Of a stretch of DNA of 64,000 nucleotides, positions 43,138-52,418 are shown one piece after another. Source of the DNA: Geodermatophilus sp. DSM 44513 (lineage in GTDB: Bacteria; Actinomycetota; Actinomycetes; Mycobacteriales; Geodermatophilaceae); NCBI RefSeq assembly GCF_032460525.1, contig NZ_CP135963.1:4564845-4628844 (forward strand), in the 5' to 3' direction. Within the stretch, counting starts at the first letter, position 1, and the number at the start of each line of letters is the position of its first letter. The notes under the pieces are model-generated. The model ran no database searches and had not been told where the DNA came from. It saw nothing but the letters and a program-made list of their open reading frames with translations. The position numbers and the translations under genes were made by a program.

Positions 43138-44070
43138 TCAGGCGACGAGACGCAACAACTCGCGGCCACAGGCGAGTGGCTCGGTGCGCAGCCGGCGCAC
43201 CGGGAACCGGAACAGCCGCACCCCTGCGCCCTGGATGGCGTTCTGCCGGCCGAGGTCGGAGCTCCAGTCACTCGCGGACAGGTGGAACGCCGCCCCGTCG
43301 GCCTCGGCCGCGACGCGGGTGCGCCGCCAGAAGGCGTCCACGAAGAAGGTCCCCGACGGGGTCTCGATCGCGGCACCCCACTCCGGCTCGGGCACCCCGG
43401 CGAGGAGCAGCGCACGCCGAAGATCGGCCTCTCCGACCGATCGCATCCCCCGCCGGGCGTCGGCGACCGCCGTGCGCAGCCCAGGGGTGAGCCGCCTGCC
43501 GAGCAGGGCCGCCTCACGCTCCAGGTCGGCGACCGTGCACAGGCCCCGCTGCAGGACGTCGGCGACCACGTGGTCGACGTCGTGACGGCGGGCGACAGTG
43601 GCTGCGACGTCGACCGCCGCCCGCGCCGGCGGGCACACCCGCAGGCCGTCGACGACGCCCTCGGCGATCGGGCGGCGGCTCTGGTGCACCACGAGGAAGC
43701 CGCGCGAGCGCAGGTGGTGACCCTGCGGCACGGTCACCTCCACCAACCCGCCCTCCTGCGGGACGGCGTAGTCGCCGCGGACTCCCGCCGCCCTCCGCAA
43801 GTTGGTGAGCTCCTCGGCCCGCGCCTGCCAGGCGACCAGGGCGCTGCGGTGGCTGAGGGCGGCGGCTGCGCCCGCGAAACACAGCGCCGCGTGCCAGCGC
43901 TCGATGCGCGTCAGCGGACCCGAGTGGCTGACGAACACCCCGGGCAGCGGCTCCTGCCACCTCCCCGCGGCCACCGCCGTGCGCAGGCGGTAGTTGCTGT
44001 TCCCCTGTGCCAGCAGGACGCGTCGGGGGGCGACCTGCTGACCGTGGTGGTCGATGGGCGGGAGGCGCAC
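43138..44070 (-). CDS. AbiEi-like/DUF559-type protein (HTH plus endonuclease-fold C terminus)
   Basis: About 310 residues. The N-terminal 70 residues (NSNYRLRTAVAAGRWQEPLP, then GVFVSHSGPLT) resemble the winged-helix N domain of AbiEi antitoxins; ALSHRSALVAWQA follows as in that family. The C-terminal 100 residues (FFVDAFWRRTRVAAEADGAA, then DLGRQNAIQGAGVRLFRFP) resemble the DUF559/Vsr-like restriction-endonuclease fold, with a possible D/E-x-D active site. No AbiEii toxin gene is adjacent. GTG at 44070, no clear ribosome site. The gene lies exactly between two 40-bp direct repeats, inserted between the convergent MFS and cca genes. Function unknown; defence or regulatory roles are possible. 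Confidence 0.75.
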   Translation of the reverse strand: MRLPPIDHHGQQVAPRRVLLAQGNSNYRLRTAVAAGRWQEPLPGVFVSHSGPLTRIERWHAALCFAGAAAALSHRSALVAWQARAEELTNLRRAAGVRGDYAVPQEGGLVEVTVPQGHHLRSRGFLVVHQSRRPIAEGVVDGLRVCPPARAAVDVAATVARRHDVDHVVADVLQRGLCTVADLEREAALLGRRLTPGLRTAVADARRGMRSVGEADLRRALLLAGVPEPEWGAAIETPSGTFFVDAFWRRTRVAAEADGAAFHLSASDWSSDLGRQNAIQGAGVRLFRFPVRRLRTEPLACGRELLRLVA

Positions 44071-44119
44071 CCGCGGAGAGTGCCGTGTCGAGCACCCGGC
44101 GCGCGGGCGTCGTCCACAG

Positions 44120-44159
44120 CGGAGGCCCGCGAACGAGGTTTCCTGCGCTCTCAGCCTCC
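44120..44159 (+). repeat. 40-bp direct repeat, right copy
   Basis: Same orientation as the copy at 43096-43135, 35/40 identical. Ends GGAGGC and GCCTCC are inverted. It includes the cca stop codon on the other strand. Confidence 0.8.
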
Positions 44160-45644
44160 GGTGCGGGCCGACCACCAGGCGCGCAGCTCGGCCTCGGCCT
44201 CGTCGGGGTCCAGCGGGCCGCGTTCCAGGCGCAGCTCCTTGAGGAACGTCCACGCCTCGCCCACCTCGCGCCCCGGCGGGATGCCCAGGATCGCCATGAT
44301 CGCGTTGCCGTCGAGGTCCGGGCGGACCCGCGCGAGGTCCTCGGCGGCCGACAGCTCGGCGATTCGCTGCTCCAGCGAGTCGTAGGTCTCCGCCAGCGCC
44401 GCGGCCCGCCGGCGGTTGCGGGTGGTGCAGTCCGAGCGCACCAGCTTGTGCAGCCGGGGCAGCAGCTCGCCGGCGTCGGTCACGTACCGGCGGACGGCGG
44501 AGTCGGTCCACTCACCGCGGCCGTAGCCGTGGAAGCGCAGGTGCAGGAAGGTCAGCCGAGCCACCGCCTCGACGACGTCCTTCGGGTAGCGCAGCGCGGT
44601 CAGCCGCCGGCGGACGAGCTTGGCGCCGACCACCTCGTGGTGGTGGAAGGAGACCCGGCCGCGCGGCTCGTGCCGGCGGGTGGCCGGCTTGCCGACGTCG
44701 TGCAGCAGCGCGGCCAGCCGCAGCACCAGGTCCGGCGACGGGTGGTCCGGGTCGGCCTCCTCCAGGGCGATCGCCTGGTCCAGCACGGTCAGCGAGTGCG
44801 TGTAGACGTCCTTGTGCTGGTGGTGCTCGTCGATCTCCATCCGCAGCGCGGACAGCTCCGGCAGGACGACGTCGGCGAGCCCCGTGCCGACGAACAGCTC
44901 CAGCGCCGCCCGCGGGGAGTGCTGCAGCAGCGTCTTGGACAGCTCCACCTGCACCCGCTCCGGGGTGATCCGGCCGAGCTCGGGAGCCAGCGAGGTCATC
45001 GCGGCGACCACCTCCTCGGCGGGGGTCAGGCCCAGCTGCGCGACGAACCGGACGGCGCGCAGCATCCGCAGCGGGTCGTCGGCGAAGGAGTCCACCGCGG
45101 TCCCCGGCGTCCGCAGCCGCCCGGCGAGCAGGTCGCCGAGCCCGCCGAAGGGGTCGGTGACGGTGCGGTCGGGGCCTAGCGAGACCGCCATCGCGTTGAC
45201 GGTGAAGTCGCGGCGGGCGAGGTCGTCGACGAGCGAGTCGCCCCAGGCCACCTCGGGGTTGCGCGACTCGCGGTCGTAGCGGTCGGCCCGGAAGGTGGTG
45301 ATCTCCAGCCGGACGCCGTCGACCTCGGCGCCGACCGTGCCGAAGGCGATGCCGGTGTTCCACGTGGAACTGGCGAGGCCCCGCAGCAGGTCGAGCACCT
45401 GCTCGGGCCGGGCGTCGGTGGTCACGTCCAGGTCGCCGGGGACGCGCGGCTCCCCGGACCCCGCCGCCAGCAGCGCGTCGCGCACCGACCCGCCGACCAG
45501 GTGCACCTCGTGCCCGGCGGCGGTGAAGCGCTTCCCCAGCCGGGTGAGCACGGGGGAGACGTCGACCAGCTGCCGCACGGTCTCCTGGACGGCGGCCGGC
45601 ACGGGGGCGCCGTCCCGGGGAGGACTCTGCGGCTGACCGGACAC
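44151..45644 (-). CDS. cca: CCA tRNA nucleotidyltransferase / poly(A) polymerase-type
   Basis: Adds or repairs the 3'-CCA of tRNAs; 497 residues. Class II nucleotidyltransferase motifs: VHLVGGSVRDALLAA near residue 48, DLDVTTDA (catalytic carboxylates), RRDFTVNAMA, DPFGGLGDL and DPLRMLRAVRF. A C-terminal HD domain has LLHDVGKPATRR, then FHHHEVVGAKL, suggesting phosphohydrolase activity. GTG at 45644 with a leaderless -10 (TACCCT at 45653-45658). Homologue of Mycobacterium PcnA (Rv3907c), divergent from the mutT gene as there. A perfect parS site lies in the coding region. Confidence 0.96.
   Translation of the reverse strand: MSGQPQSPPRDGAPVPAAVQETVRQLVDVSPVLTRLGKRFTAAGHEVHLVGGSVRDALLAAGSGEPRVPGDLDVTTDARPEQVLDLLRGLASSTWNTGIAFGTVGAEVDGVRLEITTFRADRYDRESRNPEVAWGDSLVDDLARRDFTVNAMAVSLGPDRTVTDPFGGLGDLLAGRLRTPGTAVDSFADDPLRMLRAVRFVAQLGLTPAEEVVAAMTSLAPELGRITPERVQVELSKTLLQHSPRAALELFVGTGLADVVLPELSALRMEIDEHHQHKDVYTHSLTVLDQAIALEEADPDHPSPDLVLRLAALLHDVGKPATRRHEPRGRVSFHHHEVVGAKLVRRRLTALRYPKDVVEAVARLTFLHLRFHGYGRGEWTDSAVRRYVTDAGELLPRLHKLVRSDCTTRNRRRAAALAETYDSLEQRIAELSAAEDLARVRPDLDGNAIMAILGIPPGREVGEAWTFLKELRLERGPLDPDEAEAELRAWWSARTGG
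45357..45370. promoter_or_regulatory. parS site, within cca
   Basis: GTTCCACGTGGAAC, perfect palindrome, about 14.6 kb from the parA-proximal copies. Confidence 0.87.
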
Positions 45645-45652
45645 GACGGTCC

Positions 45653-45658
45653 AGGGTA
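45653..45658 (-). promoter_or_regulatory. -10 element of a leaderless promoter (cca)
   Basis: TACCCT on the minus strand, 8 nt before the cca GTG. The divergent mutT promoter has the same hexamer. Confidence 0.55.
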
Positions 45659-45674
45659 GTGCGGTGTCTCGCGC

Positions 45675-45680
45675 TACCCT
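45675..45680 (+). promoter_or_regulatory. -10 element of a leaderless promoter (mutT)
   Basis: TACCCT, 6 nt before the ATG at 45687, no ribosome binding site. Forms a compact divergent promoter with cca. Confidence 0.6.
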
Positions 45681-45686
45681 CCTGGC

Positions 45687-46163
45687 ATGGCTGGGACGGG
45701 CGGGCGAGGGCGCCCCGGCCGCCGGTTGCGCCGGGTCGACGAGACCTCCGCCGGGGGCCTGGTGGTGGCCGACGACCCCATCACGGGGCCGCGTGCCGCC
45801 CTGATCGGCCGCACCGACCGCCGCGGGCGGCTGCTGTGGTCCCTGCCCAAGGGCCACATCGAGGAGGGCGAGACCCCCGAGGACACCGCCGTCCGGGAGG
45901 TCGCCGAGGAGACCGGCATCATCGGCGAGGTCGTCGCCCCGCTGGGCATCATCGACTTCTGGTTCGTCGCCGACGGCCGCCGGGTGCACAAGACGGTGCA
46001 CCACTTCCTGCTGCGCGCCATCGGCGGGGCCCTGTCCGACGCCGACGTCGAGGTGACCGAGGTCGCCTGGGTGCCCCTCGACGAGCTCGGCGCACGGCTG
46101 GCCTACGCCGACGAGCGCGCACTGGTCGAGCGGGCGCCCGCGCTCCTCGCCGACAGCGCGTGA
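45687..46163 (+). CDS. NUDIX hydrolase (MutT4-like)
   Basis: 158 residues. The Nudix box is intact ([17 protein letters not shown] followed by AEETGI), preceded by [10 protein letters not shown] basic N-terminal tail of about 15 residues precedes ETSAGGLVV. It cleaves a nucleoside diphosphate linked to a second group; the synteny with Mycobacterium mutT4 (Rv3908) suggests a housekeeping role, exact substrate unproven. ATG at 45687, leaderless. Its TGA overlaps the GTG of the DUF6049 gene. Confidence 0.93.
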   Translation: MAGTGGRGRPGRRLRRVDETSAGGLVVADDPITGPRAALIGRTDRRGRLLWSLPKGHIEEGETPEDTAVREVAEETGIIGEVVAPLGIIDFWFVADGRRVHKTVHHFLLRAIGGALSDADVEVTEVAWVPLDELGARLAYADERALVERAPALLADSA

Positions 46164-48469
46164 GCCGGCCGGCGAGCGCACCGGCAGGCAGAGCACGCAC
46201 CCGGCGGTCGGCCGCCGGGTGCGTGCTGGCCGCGCTGCTCGCCGTCCCGCTCGTGGCGCTGGCGCCGGCCGCGACGGCCGCGCCGGAGGACCCGGCCCCC
46301 GCCGCGGACGACCGTCCGGTCGCCGTGCGACTCACCGTGCTCGAGCCGCGCACCGTCGCCCCGGGCACCCCCGGCGTCCCGGTGACCGTCGCCGGCGAGC
46401 TGACCAACACCGGCACGGAGACGCTGACCGACCTCGACGTGCGCCTGCAGCGAGGGGAGCCGCTCACCACGCGCGCCGAGCTCCAGGCCGCCGCGGACGG
46501 GCCCGAGCCGGCGGCGATCGCCGTCACCCCGTTCCAGGACGTCGCCGACGAGCTGCGGCCGCGGGACTCGGTGCCCTTCACGCTCAGCACGACCACCGAC
46601 GCGCTGGCCATCGGCTCCGAGGGCGTCTACCCGGTGCTGCTCAACCTCAACGGCATCGGCTCCGACGGGGAGCGCCGCCGGGTCGGGGAGCTGACCACCC
46701 AGCTGGTCGCGCCGCCGGTGGCGCCGGTCGGGCCGACGGACGTCGCGTGGCTGTGGCCGCTGGTCGAGCGCACCCACCGCGACGCCTCCGGCACCTTCGT
46801 CGACGACGAGCTGGCCGGGGAGGTCGCGGTCGGGGGCCGGCTGGACCGCGTCCTGGCCACGCTGGAGCGTCTGCCGCAGTCTGTCCCCGCGGAGGGCGGC
46901 GACCCGGTGCCGACGGTGCCGGTGACCCTCGCCGTCGACCCCGCCCTGGTCGAGGAGCTCGCGCTCATGGCCGCCGGTCCCTACGCCGTCGCCGGCGATG
47001 CGGACGGCGGCGAGGGCACCGACGAGGCGGCCGCCTTCCTCGACCGGCTGCGCGCCCTGGCCGCCGACCACCCCGTGGTCGCGCTGCCCTACGGCGACGT
47101 GGACGCCGACGCCCTGACCGCCACCGGGCTGCCCCAGGTGGTCACCCGCAGCCTCCCCGGCAGCCCGGGGGGCACGGCGCAGGACGACCCCGCCGCACCC
47201 GGCGCCGCCGACGCGGCCGGTGCCTCCGGCGCGGGCATCCTGCGGGAGGTCCTCGGCGTCGAGGCCCGCACCGACCTGGCCTGGGCGGTCGGCGACTCGC
47301 TGCGCCCGGGCACCCTGGACGTGCTCGCCGACGGCGGGATCAGGCAGGTCGTGCTCGACCCCGGCGCCCTCCTCGACGGCGAGGCCGCGCTGGGCGCGAC
47401 CGGCCCGGCGGCGGCCCGGACCACGTTGCCCACCGCCGGCGAGCCGGTGCAGGCCCTGGTCGCCGACGACGTCCTCGGCGACGTCGCGGCCACGGCGGAG
47501 CAGATCCCCGGGGGCGGCCGGGCCGCCGAGCAGCGGCACCTCGCCGAACTGGCGCTGCTCGCCCTGCAGGCCGGGAGCGCCCCCGCGGGGCAGAGCGTGC
47601 TGGTCGCCCCGCCCCGCCAGGTGGACGCCGACCCGGTGCCGGTCAGCACCATGATGGCCACCTCCGCGGGGCAGCCGTGGCTGCGGCCGGTCACCGTGGC
47701 CGGGCTCGGCGAGGGGCCGGTCACCGACACCGGCGGGCTGGCGCCGCCGTCGGGGCCGGACGGGCTGGAGCCCGCCGGGCTGGCCGACGTCGCCGCCGCC
47801 GTCGCCGTCCGGGAGGACCTCGCCGGCGCGGTGTCCGGCGACGCGGCCGCGGTGCTGGCGCCGTGGGACGCCGCCATCGCGCGCAGCAGCTCGGCGGCCT
47901 GGCGGGACGACCCGGTGGCCTTCGCCGCGGCCGCCGCGGACGTGCGGGCGACGACGGCCCGGCTGCTCGAGCGGGTCACGCTGCTCGCCCCGGCCGAGGG
48001 CACCTACAGCCTCGCCGCCCGCGACGCGCCGCTGGTGCTCACCGTGCTCAACGACCTGCCCTTCGCCCTGCGCGTGCAGCTGCAGGTGCAGACCCGCGGC
48101 AACGCGCTGTCGGTGGGCGACGTCAGCGACCAGGTGCTGGAACCCCAGCAGCGGACGATCCTGCAGGTGCCCAGCGAGGTCAGCCAGTCGGGGAGGTTCA
48201 GCGTGACGGCCACGCTGACCACGCCGGACGGCGTCCCGCTGGGGGAACCGGTGCGGCTGCAGCTGCAGAGCACCGCCTACGGGTCGATCTCCGTGGTCGT
48301 CACCATCGGCGCGGCCGCGCTGCTCGGGCTGCTGTTCCTGCGCCGGCTGGTGCGCTACCTGCTGCGCCGCCGCCGCGGCACGCCCGGTGAGGGGGACGAC
48401 GACCTGCCCGGCGGCCCGGAACGCGAGGGTGCGGGGGTCCCGCTGCCGCCGACGCGGAGCCCGGTGTGA
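46160..48469 (+). CDS. DUF6049 large extracytoplasmic membrane protein
   Basis: 769 residues. Signal peptide ([23 protein letters not shown]), a large extracytoplasmic region ([20 protein letters not shown]; later [20 protein letters not shown], an Ig-like strand pattern), one C-terminal membrane helix ([19 protein letters not shown]) and a basic cytosolic tail. Homologue of Mycobacterium Rv3909, always between mutT4 and murJ. Function unknown; the fixed place beside MurJ points to envelope assembly. GTG at 46160 overlaps the mutT stop. Confidence 0.9.
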   Translation: MSRPASAPAGRARTRRSAAGCVLAALLAVPLVALAPAATAAPEDPAPAADDRPVAVRLTVLEPRTVAPGTPGVPVTVAGELTNTGTETLTDLDVRLQRGEPLTTRAELQAAADGPEPAAIAVTPFQDVADELRPRDSVPFTLSTTTDALAIGSEGVYPVLLNLNGIGSDGERRRVGELTTQLVAPPVAPVGPTDVAWLWPLVERTHRDASGTFVDDELAGEVAVGGRLDRVLATLERLPQSVPAEGGDPVPTVPVTLAVDPALVEELALMAAGPYAVAGDADGGEGTDEAAAFLDRLRALAADHPVVALPYGDVDADALTATGLPQVVTRSLPGSPGGTAQDDPAAPGAADAAGASGAGILREVLGVEARTDLAWAVGDSLRPGTLDVLADGGIRQVVLDPGALLDGEAALGATGPAAARTTLPTAGEPVQALVADDVLGDVAATAEQIPGGGRAAEQRHLAELALLALQAGSAPAGQSVLVAPPRQVDADPVPVSTMMATSAGQPWLRPVTVAGLGEGPVTDTGGLAPPSGPDGLEPAGLADVAAAVAVREDLAGAVSGDAAAVLAPWDAAIARSSSAAWRDDPVAFAAAAADVRATTARLLERVTLLAPAEGTYSLAARDAPLVLTVLNDLPFALRVQLQVQTRGNALSVGDVSDQVLEPQQRTILQVPSEVSQSGRFSVTATLTTPDGVPLGEPVRLQLQSTAYGSISVVVTIGAAALLGLLFLRRLVRYLLRRRRGTPGEGDDDLPGGPEREGAGVPLPPTRSPV

Positions 48470-48497
48470 CCCGCCACCGCCGCGCCGGGGACCGCCG

Positions 48498-50495
48498 GTG
48501 AGCGACCGTCCGGTGGGGGAGCAGCAGCGCCGGCCGCTGCCGCCCGTGCCGCCTCCCCCGGCCGCGGCGCGCGGGCCGGAGTCCGGGTCCGGTGAGCGCG
48601 TCCGGCGCGACCCGGCCCCGCCCGCCGTGCCCGGCCCGGTCACCCCGCCGGCCCTGCCGCTGCCCCCGCCGCCGTACCCCAAGGCGCCGCCGGGCGGGCG
48701 GCCGCTGCCCCCGGTCCCACCCCGGGCGCAGCGGGTCCGGGACCTCCCCCCGGTGCCCCCGCCCCGGCAGCCGTCGCGCTTCGTGCCCGGCCCGGACGAC
48801 ACCCAGCTCATCCCGGTGCTGCCCGCCGTGCCGCGGCGGGTGGACGAGACCGACGAGGAGGTCGAGGCCCGCGAGGGCCGTCCCGGCGCCAGCGGCGGCA
48901 TCCTGCGCGCCGCCGGCACGATGGCGGTGGCCACGCTGGTCTCCCGCATCACCGGCCTGCTGCGCACGATGGTGCTCACCGCGGCGCTGGGCGTCGGCCT
49001 GGTCGGCGACGCCTACAACACCTCCAACACGCTGCCCAACATCGTCTACGAGCTGCTGCTCGGCGGGGTGCTCACCTCGGTGGTCGTGCCGCTGCTGGTC
49101 CGCGCCCAGGAGCGGGACCGCGACGGCGGCACCGCCTACGCCCAGCGCCTGGCCACCGTCGCCGTCCTCGGGCTGGTCGTGGTCACCGCGCTCGCGGTGC
49201 TCGCCGCGCCGCTGCTGACCCGGCTGTACGGCCTCGGCGAGGACCCCGAGCAGTACCGGCTGGCCACCTGGCTGGCCCGCATCCTGCTCCTGGAGATCGT
49301 CTTCTACGGGATCGGCGCCCTGGCCCAGGCGATCCTCAACTCCCGCGGGGTGTTCGGTCCGCCGGCCTGGGCCCCGGTGCTCAACAACGTGGTCGTCATC
49401 GTCACCGGGTTCCTCTTCCTCGCCGCCGCCGGCCCCGGGGAGCTGACCCCGGTGACCATCACCCCGCTGCAGGTGTGGCTGCTCGGCGGCGGCACCGCGC
49501 TGGGCATCGCCGTGCAGGCACTGGTGCTGCTGCCGCTGCTGCGCCGGGCCGGCGTGCCACTGCGCCCGCGCTGGGGGCTGCGCGACACCGGACTGCGCGA
49601 GATCGGCACCCTCGGGCTGTGGGTGGTCGGCTACGTGGCGATCAGCCAGGTGGGCGTCGTGGTGGCCACCCGGATCGCCAACGACGCCGGGCGGGACGGC
49701 GGGCTGGGGTCGCTGGGCCTGGCCAACGCCAGCCTGCTGTTCCAGATGCCCTACGGGATCATCGGCGTGGCCCTGCTGACCGCGCTGGTGCCGCGGATGA
49801 GCCGGGCCGCGGCGCGCTCCGACGTCCCCGGCGTGGTGCGCGACCTGTCGCTGGGCACCCGGCTGTCGGCCCTGGGCCTGCTGCCGGTCAGCGCGGCGCT
49901 GACCGTGCTCGGCCCGGCGATCGCGGTGGTGACCTTCGCCCGCGGGAACACCGGCGTCGAGGAGGCCCGCACCATCGGCCTGGCGCTGGCCGTCGGCGCC
50001 TTCGGGCTGCTGCCGATGGCGGTCACCCTGCTGCAGCTGCGGGTGTTCTACGCGATGCAGGACACCCGCACGCCCACGCTGCTGCAGCTGGGCATGGTCG
50101 GCGTCCGCGTGCCGCTGCTGGTGGCCGTACCGGTGCTGGTGCAGCCGGAGGACGTGGTGCCCGGCCTGATGCTCGTCACCGGCCTGACCTACGTCGTCGG
50201 CTGGGTGCTGGGCAACGTGCTGCTGCGCCGCCGCCTGGGGTCACTGGACAGCCGCACGACGCTGCTGCCGGTGCTGCGCGTGGCCGTCGTCGCGACGCTC
50301 GCCGGCCTGCTGGGGTGGCTCGCGGTGTCCCTGGCCGACGACGCCCTGGACCCGTCGGTGGCAGGGTCGCTCGCCACCGTGCTGCTCGGTACCGTGGTCA
50401 TCGGCGTCACGACCCTCCTCGGGTTCGTGGTCGCCCGTGTCCCCGAGGTCCGGGAGCCCCTGGCGGCGCTGCGGGCCCGGCGGGGGCGCGGGTGA
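48498..50495 (+). CDS. murJ: Lipid II flippase MurJ
   Basis: Flips lipid II across the membrane for peptidoglycan synthesis. 665 residues: a cytoplasmic Pro-rich tail of about 135 residues, then a MATE/MOP fold with about 14 helices. Signatures: TLVSRITGLLRTMVLTAALG, GDAYNTSNTLPNIVYELLLG, LTSVVVPLLVRAQ and FYAMQDTRTPTLLQ. In Mycobacterium MviN (Rv3910) the flippase, a pseudokinase and an extracellular domain form one protein; here the flippase ends and the rest is a separate, overlapping gene. GTG at 48498. Confidence 0.96.
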   Translation: MSDRPVGEQQRRPLPPVPPPPAAARGPESGSGERVRRDPAPPAVPGPVTPPALPLPPPPYPKAPPGGRPLPPVPPRAQRVRDLPPVPPPRQPSRFVPGPDDTQLIPVLPAVPRRVDETDEEVEAREGRPGASGGILRAAGTMAVATLVSRITGLLRTMVLTAALGVGLVGDAYNTSNTLPNIVYELLLGGVLTSVVVPLLVRAQERDRDGGTAYAQRLATVAVLGLVVVTALAVLAAPLLTRLYGLGEDPEQYRLATWLARILLLEIVFYGIGALAQAILNSRGVFGPPAWAPVLNNVVVIVTGFLFLAAAGPGELTPVTITPLQVWLLGGGTALGIAVQALVLLPLLRRAGVPLRPRWGLRDTGLREIGTLGLWVVGYVAISQVGVVVATRIANDAGRDGGLGSLGLANASLLFQMPYGIIGVALLTALVPRMSRAAARSDVPGVVRDLSLGTRLSALGLLPVSAALTVLGPAIAVVTFARGNTGVEEARTIGLALAVGAFGLLPMAVTLLQLRVFYAMQDTRTPTLLQLGMVGVRVPLLVAVPVLVQPEDVVPGLMLVTGLTYVVGWVLGNVLLRRRLGSLDSRTTLLPVLRVAVVATLAGLLGWLAVSLADDALDPSVAGSLATVLLGTVVIGVTTLLGFVVARVPEVREPLAALRARRGRG

Positions 50496-52198
50496 GCAGC
50501 GCCGGGCCGGGGCAACACAGCCGCCGGCCGGGAGGGGACGGGGGGCCGGGCGCACCGATGACGTCCACGACCACCGGGCTGCCCGACCGCTACCGCCCGA
50601 TCGACCGGGTCGGCCCCGCCGAGACCACCCCCACCGGGGTCATCCACACCTGGCAGGCCCTGGACCGGGTGCTCAACCGCGACGTCGCCATCCGGGTGCA
50701 CACCCCCGGCGGGCCCGCCGCCCGGGAGTGGATCGCCCGCGCGCTGACCGCCGGTGGACTGGCCACGCCGGCGCTGGCGATGGTCTACGACGCCGCCGAG
50801 GGCAGCGCGGGCCGGGCGGGGGAGGACGCCGCCCCGGGCAGCGCGGCCTACGTCGTCAACGAGTGGATCGAGGGCAGCACCCTCGCCGAGCGCCTCGCCG
50901 AGGGCCCGATGTCGGAGCGGGAGGCGCGCAGCGTGCTGCGCCGGCTGGCCGAGGGCGTGGCCGCGGCGCACCAGGTCGGCCTGGCCGTCGGCGGGCTCAC
51001 CCCGGAGACCGTCGTCCTGCGCCGCGGCGGCTCGGTGGGGCTGCGCTCGGTGCCCGCCGCCAGCGGCACCGTGCAGGGCGACGTGGCCGCCCTCGGCGAG
51101 CTGCTCGAGTACTGCCTTACCGGCCGGCGTCCCGGGACGGTCCCCGAGGGGACGACGGCGGCCGGGATGCCCCCCGACCTGGCGGCGCTGGTGCGCCGGG
51201 CCCGCTCCACCGACCCGGGTGCCGGGCTGTCCAGCGTCGCGGCCATGGCCGCCCTGCTCACCGAGCGGCCGCGCACCGGGCACACCGCCGACCCGGCGCG
51301 CGCCGCCGACGAGTCCGACAGCGGGTGGCTGCGCCGGCTGCGCGAGCGCCGCGAGGAGGAGCGCGCCGAGTCCGGGGGCCGCCGGCCCGCCGTCGACCCC
51401 CCGACGCGGGACGCCACGAGCAGCTCCGCCCCGCCGCTGGCGGCCCGCGGGCTGCCGCCGGTACCCCTCCGGCGGCACGCGGCCGCCGAGGAGGACGACC
51501 TCCTGCCGCTGTCGGCCGGGGAGGACGGCGCCGACGACGACCCGGCCGGCCGGCCCGACGCCCGGCGCCGCCGGCTGCTGCTGGTGGGCCTGCCGCTGCT
51601 GGCGCTGGCCGTGGTCGTCGCGCTGGCGGCCTGGCTGGGCAGCAGCGTGCTCTCGGTGCCCGATGACGGGACCGGCGACCCGGGTGCGGCCCCCAGCGCG
51701 CCGTCGGCCGGCCCCCTGGCCCCGCAGCAGAGCGCTCCGCCGGCGGACGCGCCCGCCGCCGCCACCATCGCCGGCGGCAGCGTCTACAACCCCCAGGGCG
51801 ACGGCGACCCGGAGAACCCCGACGAGGTCCCGCTGTCCTTCGACGGCGACCCGGCCACCGGCTGGTCGACGGTGACCTACCGGGGGTCGCCGGCGTTCGG
51901 CAACCTCAAGGACGGCGTCGGCGTCCTCTACGACCTGGGCGCGGAGCAGCCGCTGGCCGGCGTCGGGATCAGCGGCAGCGCCGGCGCCACCGTGGAGGTC
52001 CGCGTCGGTGACCGGCCCGACGGCGACCTCGCCGCCTACCGGGTGGTGGCCGGCGGGACGCTCGGCGAGGCGGCCGACCTGGCCTTCGACGAGCCGGTGA
52101 CCACCCGCTACCTGCTGGTGTGGGTCACCGGGCTGGTCCCCTCCGACGGCGGGTTCTCCGCCGAGGTCACCGAGGTCACCCTCACACCGGCCGGCTGA
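50492..52198 (+). CDS. Pseudokinase-transmembrane-extracellular domain protein (MviN C-terminal counterpart)
   Basis: 568 residues. A kinase-like domain (residues about 30-270) lacks the key residues: the VAIK Lys is Arg (VAIRVH), the HRD region reads AVGG and no DFG is found, so it is a pseudokinase. A variable linker, a membrane helix (LLLVGLPLLALAVVVALAAW) and an extracellular discoidin/jellyroll-like domain (FDGDPATGWSTVTYRGSPAF) follow. The order matches the C-terminal two thirds of Mycobacterium MviN, whose pseudokinase recruits FhaA when phosphorylated. GTG at 50492 overlaps the murJ stop; ATG at 50558 is an alternative. Confidence 0.88.
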   Translation: MSSAGPGQHSRRPGGDGGPGAPMTSTTTGLPDRYRPIDRVGPAETTPTGVIHTWQALDRVLNRDVAIRVHTPGGPAAREWIARALTAGGLATPALAMVYDAAEGSAGRAGEDAAPGSAAYVVNEWIEGSTLAERLAEGPMSEREARSVLRRLAEGVAAAHQVGLAVGGLTPETVVLRRGGSVGLRSVPAASGTVQGDVAALGELLEYCLTGRRPGTVPEGTTAAGMPPDLAALVRRARSTDPGAGLSSVAAMAALLTERPRTGHTADPARAADESDSGWLRRLRERREEERAESGGRRPAVDPPTRDATSSSAPPLAARGLPPVPLRRHAAAEEDDLLPLSAGEDGADDDPAGRPDARRRRLLLVGLPLLALAVVVALAAWLGSSVLSVPDDGTGDPGAAPSAPSAGPLAPQQSAPPADAPAAATIAGGSVYNPQGDGDPENPDEVPLSFDGDPATGWSTVTYRGSPAFGNLKDGVGVLYDLGAEQPLAGVGISGSAGATVEVRVGDRPDGDLAAYRVVAGGTLGEAADLAFDEPVTTRYLLVWVTGLVPSDGGFSAEVTEVTLTPAG

Positions 52199-52294
52199 AG
52201 GAGGACCACCCTCCCCCCCACGCCTCGCGAGCTCGCGCTGGGCCCCGTCCAGAGGCTCGCCGCGAGCCTGCGAGCGGTGAGGAGGACGGGGTCC
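52199..52294 (+). repeat. Stop-adjacent hairpin repeat, copy 3, with terminator stem
   Basis: Starts at the pseudokinase-gene stop and has the core CCACGCCTCGCGAGCTCGCG. GGCCCCGTCC (52241-52250) then pairs with GGACGGGGTCC near 52284-52294 around an inner GCTCGC...GCGAGC stem. Confidence 0.65.
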
Positions 52295-52418
52295 TTCTAC
52301 CTGGAGGGCGGCCGGTTGCAGCACCGGGCGCAGGAATGCGGCCACCACGGTCCCGGTTGTGCCAGCCGTGACGACGAACCACCCGACCCCTGGCCCCGCG
52401 GTGACCGAGGAGCACGCA

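Noticed and set aside
43138..44070. A complete AbiE toxin-antitoxin system
   Set aside because: No nucleotidyltransferase toxin (AbiEii) is adjacent; the next gene, cca, is a housekeeping tRNA nucleotidyltransferase on the same strand with conserved synteny, not a toxin.
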